A DNA stretch of 64,000 nucleotides from Hymenobacter terrenus (GTDB taxonomy: Bacteria; Bacteroidota; Bacteroidia; Cytophagales; Hymenobacteraceae). The notes beneath the pieces are model-generated. The model was not told the origin of the DNA. It searched no databases and saw only the letters and a list, made by a program, of their open reading frames with translations. Location: assembly GCF_000972495.1 (NCBI RefSeq), contig NZ_LATM01000001.1:207241-271240 (forward strand), written 5' to 3'. Positions within the stretch are counted from its first letter, which is position 1. The number at the start of each line of letters is the position of its first letter. A program made the translations under genes and the position numbers. This document shows positions 59,392 through 64,000 of the stretch, one piece after another.

Positions 59392-60618
59392 ATGGCCGAA
59401 CAGCTTCCCTCTGGTTTTGAGTCTCTGGCTACGAGCCGCGCCTATTTCACCCAGGAATCGATGCTGGCCGTGGAAACGCGTAAGCGCAAGCTCTTCATCG
59501 GCCTGCCGCGCGAGACTTCGCTTCAGGAAAACCGCATTGGCCTCACGCCCGAGGCAGTGCAGCACCTCGTGAGCGCGGGCCACGATGTGGTAATCGAAGC
59601 CGGTGCCGGCGAACCGAGCAAGTACGCTGACCACGCCTACTCTGAAGCCGGTGCCCAAATTGTCTACTCCACCGAGGAAGTATATAAGGCCGACGTGCTG
59701 CTGAAAGTGGCCCCACCCACGCTTGATGAAATCGACCTATTACACCCCAACCAAACGCTGATTTCGGCCCTGCAAATGGGGTCTATGACCCAGGAGTACA
59801 TCGCAGCCCTGGCCCGTAAGAAAATCAACGCCATTGGCTTCGAGCTGATGAAAGACCCCAGCGGTGCCCGCCCCGTGGTACGCGCCATGAGCGAAATAGC
59901 CGGCTCCACCGTGATGCTGATTGCCGCTGAATACCTGGCCCGCTCCAACGAGGGCAAAGGCATTATCCTCGGTGGTATCACGGGGGTGCCGCCGTCCCAG
60001 GTGGTTATTCTGGGCGCAGGCACGGTGGCCGAGTACGCGGCCCGCGCCGCCACCGGCCTGGGCGCCGAGGTGAAGGTGTTCGACAACCACCTCTACAAGC
60101 TGCGCCGCCTCAAACACAACCTGGGCATGCAGCTCTATACCAGTACCCTGGATACGTTTGCCCTGAGCCAGCAAATCCGGCGGGCCGATGTGGTCATCGG
60201 AGCGCTGGCCGTGGAAGATGGCCGCATCCCCTTCATGGTGCCCGAGGAAATGGTGGCCAGCATGGCGCCCGGCTCCATCATCATCGACGTGAGCATCGAC
60301 CAAGGCGGCTGCTTCGAAACCAGCGAGATGACCAGCCACAGCAGCCCCGTCTTCCGCAAATACGACGTGATTCACTACTGCGTGCCTAACATCGCTTCGC
60401 GCGTGCCGCGCACCGCCACCAACGCACTGAGCAACATCTTCACGCCCATCCTCCAGGAAATCAGCCAGCACGGCGGCATCAACGAAGTGCTGTTCACCAA
60501 CGAGCATTTCCGCAGCGGCGTGTACATCTACCGCGGCTCCCTGACCAATGCTATGATTGCGAAGAAATTCAACCTGCGGTATAAGGAATTGGGACTGCTG
60601 ATTGCGGTGCGGAATTAG
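59392..60618 (+). CDS. ald: Alanine dehydrogenase
   Basis: A 408-residue AlaDH/PNT family enzyme: IGLPRETSLQENRIGLTPEAV (N-terminal AlaDH domain), VLLKVAPPTLDEIDLL, MKDPSGARPVVRAMSEIAGS, then the NAD-binding VVILGAGTVAEYAARAATGLGAEVKVFD, ALAVEDGRIPFMV and SIDQGGCFETS. It reversibly converts L-alanine and NAD to pyruvate and ammonia. The first 25 residues before KRKLFIGLP are an extension relative to many homologues. Its stop overlaps the stop of the convergent membrane-protein gene by four bases. Confidence 0.93.
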   Translation: MAEQLPSGFESLATSRAYFTQESMLAVETRKRKLFIGLPRETSLQENRIGLTPEAVQHLVSAGHDVVIEAGAGEPSKYADHAYSEAGAQIVYSTEEVYKADVLLKVAPPTLDEIDLLHPNQTLISALQMGSMTQEYIAALARKKINAIGFELMKDPSGARPVVRAMSEIAGSTVMLIAAEYLARSNEGKGIILGGITGVPPSQVVILGAGTVAEYAARAATGLGAEVKVFDNHLYKLRRLKHNLGMQLYTSTLDTFALSQQIRRADVVIGALAVEDGRIPFMVPEEMVASMAPGSIIIDVSIDQGGCFETSEMTSHSSPVFRKYDVIHYCVPNIASRVPRTATNALSNIFTPILQEISQHGGINEVLFTNEHFRSGVYIYRGSLTNAMIAKKFNLRYKELGLLIAVRN

Positions 60619-60983
60619 GTGGGCCGGTTGAGCCAACGCCGGAACGCTAGAGTGCCCAGTGCATAGGCTACTACGTCGAGCGGGTCGGCTACGGCTTGGG
60701 CCGAAAAATGCGGTAACAGGACTTCAAACCAAACCGATACGAATAGCCACGCGGCTAGCAGCCAAGAGTCGGGGAACACGAAGGAGGGCGAATGATTGCC
60801 CAGCCGCCGTTGGGCGGTGAGGGCCAAGCTGAGTAGCACGGGCAGCGCCGCTAAATCGGCCAGGTACGAAGTGAGCACAAGCGGGAGCGGCACGTGCAAC
60901 ACCCAGCGGCTGAGCTGATAAGCTCCGTAGAGCAGCACCGCCCCCACAAACAGCGGCTGCCGAAATTCGGGCCACCGCCGCAT
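60615..60983 (-). CDS. Small membrane protein (magnesium-citrate transporter-like name in databases)
   Basis: A 122-residue protein with three or four transmembrane helices (QPLFVGAVLLYGAYQLSRW, VLTSYLADLAALPVLLSLAL, SWLLAAWLFVSVWFEVLLPH, VVAYALGTLAFRRWLNR). It fits a family that databases in this phylum label magnesium citrate secondary transporter, without evidence for transport. It overlaps the ald stop and its own start is one base after the zinc-ribbon gene's stop at 60985, so the two minus-strand genes form a pair. Confidence 0.75.
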   Translation of the reverse strand: MRRWPEFRQPLFVGAVLLYGAYQLSRWVLHVPLPLVLTSYLADLAALPVLLSLALTAQRRLGNHSPSFVFPDSWLLAAWLFVSVWFEVLLPHFSAQAVADPLDVVAYALGTLAFRRWLNRPT

Positions 60984-60984
60984 C

Positions 60985-61290
60985 TCAGGCCGCTACGGCT
61001 GTTACCAGCCAGACCAAAAAGGCCATGATGGTCGCAAACAGCAGCTGCCCGCCTCGGACGATGGTTTTGAAAAAGCGCACTACCGAGCCGTCCTCGGGCT
61101 TTATTTCTATCAGGAAAATGGTGGGCATTTTCTGGTTCTCCAACTCCTCACGCGCTACCGCATTTTGCTGGGCACGAGGGTCGAGCAGCTCGCCGCAGTG
61201 TTCGCAGCGGTCGTCGGGATTTTGTTGCCAGGATGACCATTGCTGGCAGTGAGGGCACTTCTTGGTGGATAGCAAGGGAGGAGTAGCCAT
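60985..61290 (-). CDS. Small zinc-ribbon membrane protein
   Basis: From ATG 61290 (MATPPLLSTKKCPHCQQWSSW) the 101-residue product has a CPHC...CEHCGE zinc ribbon and a C-terminal transmembrane helix (GQLLFATIMAFLVWLVTAV). Between them is the motif MPTIFLIEIKPEDGSVVRFFKTIVRGG. It is probably anchored in the inner membrane with the ribbon in the cytoplasm. Function unknown. It is directly upstream of the small membrane gene at 60615. Confidence 0.75.
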   Translation of the reverse strand: MATPPLLSTKKCPHCQQWSSWQQNPDDRCEHCGELLDPRAQQNAVAREELENQKMPTIFLIEIKPEDGSVVRFFKTIVRGGQLLFATIMAFLVWLVTAVAA

Positions 61291-61466
61291 ACCATAAAGT
61301 ACGCGCAAACCCGCCGAAAGTGGGTTGTGCCAGCCCGATTAGTTTATTGCTGCGAACCGGTCGCGGCCGGTGCAACAAAATCGTTTTAAGGCAATATGCA
61401 GAGCTATTTAACAGAGTGCAGACAAAAGATTATAGCTATTGACCGGTGGCCAACGCAGCTCGGCCG

Positions 61467-61474
61467 TAAGTTTG
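61467..61474 (+). promoter_or_regulatory. Candidate -7 element for the DUF4272 gene
   Basis: TAAGTTTG fits TAnnTTTG, 26 bases before the ATG at 61501. This supports the shorter start and argues against the in-frame ATG at 61396, which lies upstream of the box. Confidence 0.5.
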
Positions 61475-61500
61475 TCCTACATTTAAATTGTGTCCACCAA

Positions 61501-62700
61501 ATGGAAATCCTAACCCTGTACAGTCATTACATCGATTTATCCTGGCTGCCTGAACTCGTAGAGCAGCATTTTCCCGGCAGTCTCCTCACCAAAACCCACG
61601 GTGAGGATGGTCAGCAACACCAAGCGGTGGTACTACCCGGCCAGGAAGCGGCCCTGATGCTGCAAAGCCGCCAGCGCCGCCAACCTGGCTTTGAGTTGCA
61701 GCGTGCCGAAGACGGACTGACAAAAAATCTGTTGGGTATGAGAAACTTCGTGGCGCGGCTGCCTGCGGAAAACCCGGACCTGCAAAGCCGGTTATTAGCT
61801 AAAATAGAGACTCTCAATCTGGAGTTCAGCGTCAGCTCTGAAGCTGAATTTGCGCCCGGAATTGCGGCGTTTGTGGCGGGGCTGGCCGATAAGTTGGATG
61901 CCATTATTTTTTCGGCGCCAAACTCACTGTATCCGCAGTTGCAAACGCAAGGCTTTCTGAATGCTCAGGGCCAGCTCCTGCTCGATATGGAGGGCAGGAG
62001 CGAGGCCACGGAATTAATAGTGAATATAGACTCGCAGTATTTTGAGCCTGCGGCAGTAGCTCCTGACCAAGAAGCCCGCAAGCAGCGTTCGGAAGCTACG
62101 CTGCGGGCGCGTGAAATACCGGTGCTGCCCACACTGCCTGTTGTGGTGGGGGAGGCCGCGGCGGTTATCCGCCCGATTGATGAAGTAGTAAATCGGGCCC
62201 TGGCTTTGTGCTACATCGGCCTGAAAAGTGAGGATACCGATGCGGCAACCCTGAACAAAGTAGCCCGGCAATACAACATATTCGACAAGCTCTCGCGTGA
62301 AGAAAAGGCCTACGCCGACGACCCCACCCCCACGCAGGAGCAAGCCATTGCCGCCAACTGGCGCTACGAGAGCCTGCATGTGCTGCTCTGGGCGTTGGGC
62401 TTCGTGGAGGAGCTAACGTTTCCAGACCAAACCTGCGACGTAGCTACCGATGTAGGCCAGATTGCCGGGCGCAGCGAGTTCGAGTTTCGAGTCCAGGCCC
62501 GCCTGCGGCCTACGAGCGAAATCCTGGATGTCCTCGACCTGTTGTATCGCTGTTCCTGGGCCTGCGTCAACAACCGTGTGAAGGGAGTCGCCCCGCCGAA
62601 GAGCCTCGACGGCAGTGTGGTGTATGAGTGGCATTATGCCTTAAACTGGCTAACCAATTACCAAGGCCAGGCCTGGGACGAAGTACGAACGGACACTTGA
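61501..62700 (+). CDS. DUF4272 protein
   Basis: The 399-residue product (start ATG 61501, MEILTLYSHYIDLSWLPELV) matches DUF4272 in its C-terminal half: VNRALALCYIGLKSEDTD, WRYESLHVLLWALGFVEELTFP, VLDLLYRCSWACVNNRVKG, VVYEWHYALNWLT. The N-terminal half is a separate alpha/beta domain (QAVVLPGQEAALMLQSR). DUF4272 has no known function; in Bacteroidota and Firmicutes it often lies among immunity-type proteins. Soluble, no signal. It converges on a minus-strand small gene with 9 bp between stops. Confidence 0.88.
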   Translation: MEILTLYSHYIDLSWLPELVEQHFPGSLLTKTHGEDGQQHQAVVLPGQEAALMLQSRQRRQPGFELQRAEDGLTKNLLGMRNFVARLPAENPDLQSRLLAKIETLNLEFSVSSEAEFAPGIAAFVAGLADKLDAIIFSAPNSLYPQLQTQGFLNAQGQLLLDMEGRSEATELIVNIDSQYFEPAAVAPDQEARKQRSEATLRAREIPVLPTLPVVVGEAAAVIRPIDEVVNRALALCYIGLKSEDTDAATLNKVARQYNIFDKLSREEKAYADDPTPTQEQAIAANWRYESLHVLLWALGFVEELTFPDQTCDVATDVGQIAGRSEFEFRVQARLRPTSEILDVLDLLYRCSWACVNNRVKGVAPPKSLDGSVVYEWHYALNWLTNYQGQAWDEVRTDT

Positions 62701-62709
62701 TTTGGGGCG

Positions 62710-62973
62710 CTACGCCGGTTCCATTTCCATGGCCACTACTTCTTGTTGGGAGGTTTCAGGAAGAAGTTCGGCCTGAGAATAGCTTGGCTCCGCTGGTGCA
62801 TCTTCGGCCGGGTGGTGTAGCGCGGGCTGACCCATTATTGGAGGTATAGCTGATTGCGCGGCGGCCTGTGCCTGCCAACGGGCCACATCCTGGGCGGTGT
62901 ACTTGGTCCAGACACCCTCCCGAAAGCCGGCCAGAAACAGTGCCAGCAGCGCGAATAAGATACCAAACATCAT
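62710..62973 (-). CDS. Small membrane protein
   Basis: An 87-residue protein with an N-terminal transmembrane helix (MMFGILFALLALFLAGF) and a mostly Ala/Gln/Pro/Glu tail (AQAAAQSAIPP, EDAPAEPSYSQAELL, VAMEMEPA). No family recognised. It probably anchors a flexible acidic tail on the inner membrane. The 184 bp upstream (62974-63157) show nothing recognisable. Confidence 0.5.
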   Translation of the reverse strand: MMFGILFALLALFLAGFREGVWTKYTAQDVARWQAQAAAQSAIPPIMGQPALHHPAEDAPAEPSYSQAELLPETSQQEVVAMEMEPA

Positions 62974-63157
62974 AGCATGCGCAATAAAAAGGACTCCCGC
63001 TGAATAGCGGCCGGGGCTTGTACTTCTGGCAGTTCAAAAAGTTGCTGCTCGTTGGCCGCACTTCGACGGCTCTGGTACTTTACCTGTCGAACAGAGGCTT
63101 TTATTAGATAATCTAATATCCGGCGCGCCATTGGTTTGCTTGAATGACTCCGGGCTG

Positions 63158-64000
63158 CTACCCCACCAGCAGGGCTTTCCAGGCCTCTACCAGCCGGCCT
63201 TCCGCCAGCAACTGCCGGCCCAGCAGCAATAATTGCTTCTTCAGTTCCGAGATATCGTCGTGGTACTTGTTGAGGATGTAGGCCACCATCGGCTCCGTTT
63301 TGAAGGCCTCAATTTCGGCCGGCGTGGGCAGCGCATTCTGCTCGATATTGGCCAGACGGCCCAGCTCGTTGCCGGTCAGTACGTCGCTATTGCGCATGAA
63401 GTCGGGTAGTTGGTCGATGCCGATGCCGATGTGACGGTTGGGCTTGGGTACTTCGAAGAGGCTGGTACCGTTGGCGCGGCAGTACCAGTCGCCGCCGAGG
63501 CGGGCCACGGCGTCGAGCTTGAACGGGTCGATGCCGGTGGCGTTGGGCAGGAGAATGTCGTAGCGAAAGTGGGCGCGTACCACCCGGCAAATGACGAGGT
63601 TGCCGGCGCCGTTGTTTTGGCCCAGCTCAATTACCTGCTCCACTATGCACTCGAAGGCCGCCGGGGCTTCGGCCACGCGGGGGGGGCGCACCTGCTCCGA
63701 AGCCAGCTCTGTCAGGCCGGCCTTGGTGAATTCATTGATACCCTTTTCGTACTCGGTGCTGGCCAGCGACATTTGCTCGACCATGGCGAAATCGCAGATG
63801 TTGATGACGACTTCGGGCACCTCGCGGATATTTTGCAGCGTGTGTTTCTGAGAGTTGTCGCGGACGCGGTTGGCGGGCGAAAACACGAGAATGGGCGGGT
63901 TGGAGCTGAATGCGTTGAAGAAGCTATAAGGGCTGAGGTTGACGCCGCCCTCGGCATCAATGGTGCTAGCGAAGGCTACCGGGCGCGGGGCAACGGCCCC
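63158..64000 (-). CDS. Flavin reductase family protein, N-terminus cut by window edge
   Basis: The reading frame is open to the window's last base (281 codons visible, including the stop), so the start lies outside. The visible part begins GAVAPRPVAFASTIDAEGGVNLSPYSFFNAFSSNPPILVF, the flavin-reductase/FMN-binding split barrel motif, then VVINICDFAMVEQMSLASTEYEKG, and a C-terminal helical tail. These enzymes reduce free FMN or FAD, or serve as monooxygenase partners. The whole protein would be about 290-310 residues, which matches the Bacteroidota members. Confidence 0.92.
   Translation of the reverse strand, partial: GAVAPRPVAFASTIDAEGGVNLSPYSFFNAFSSNPPILVFSPANRVRDNSQKHTLQNIREVPEVVINICDFAMVEQMSLASTEYEKGINEFTKAGLTELASEQVRPPRVAEAPAAFECIVEQVIELGQNNGAGNLVICRVVRAHFRYDILLPNATGIDPFKLDAVARLGGDWYCRANGTSLFEVPKPNRHIGIGIDQLPDFMRNSDVLTGNELGRLANIEQNALPTPAEIEAFKTEPMVAYILNKYHDDISELKKQLLLLGRQLLAEGRLVEAWKALLVG

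Overview
The window is about 64 kb of gene-dense, high-GC DNA from a member of the Bacteroidota, most likely the Cytophagales and probably a Hymenobacter relative. This rests on content rather than any database search: a fused LpxC-FabZ protein, the type IX secretion regulator PorX (receiver plus PglZ domain), two outer-membrane receptors of the CarboxypepD-regulatory/plug/barrel type, RibBA, alanine dehydrogenase next to TsaE, few Shine-Dalgarno sequences, and several promoter candidates of the Bacteroidota form TAnnTTTG. No rRNA, tRNA, CRISPR array, prophage or intact insertion sequence was recognised.

Layout. 1-5.9 kb is accessory: a minus-strand set of SMI1/KNR4-type proteins (likely toxin immunity), a methyltransferase, a possible Imm51-like protein, a coiled-coil membrane protein and a lipoprotein. 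5.97-9.64 kb is one large Dna2/NAM7-like superfamily 1 helicase with a PD-(D/E)XK nuclease signature, followed by a tandem FKBP lipoprotein. 11.0-22.6 kb is the most distinctive region: a six-gene minus-strand operon reading SWIM zinc-finger protein, two tandem ~1,000-residue DUF6493-like proteins, a 132-residue protein, a DUF4132 (MolR-like) protein and a DUF1963 protein. It is a candidate uncharacterised multi-protein system. 22.9-24.2 kb holds a DUF2809 membrane protein and an MpaB-type oxygenase. 24.5-35 kb is housekeeping: leuS, dnaG, a potassium channel, two glycosyltransferases and ribBA.

35-39 kb is a decayed, repeat-rich stretch: a DUF4397 remnant, a 12-unit 21-bp minisatellite, a palindromic element and a frameshifted DsbD N-terminal gene. 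39-41 kb carries an AraC regulator with a carboxymuconolactone-decarboxylase-family protein and a DUF1348 protein. 41.2-49.8 kb contains cinA, a DUF4197 protein, the lipid A operon lpxD, lpxC-fabZ, lpxA plus an ABC ATPase, and an HD hydrolase. 50-64 kb holds porX, a frameshifted TonB-plug-like pseudogene, an aminotransferase, two tandem outer-membrane receptors, tsaE, ald, small membrane proteins, a DUF4272 protein and a flavin reductase cut by the window edge.

The intergenic DNA is rich in dispersed palindromes: at least three families occur twice each within the window. A related 21-bp repeat appears both as a non-coding array and, in frame, inside leuS. Many gene pairs overlap by ATGA or end convergently on strong bidirectional hairpins.
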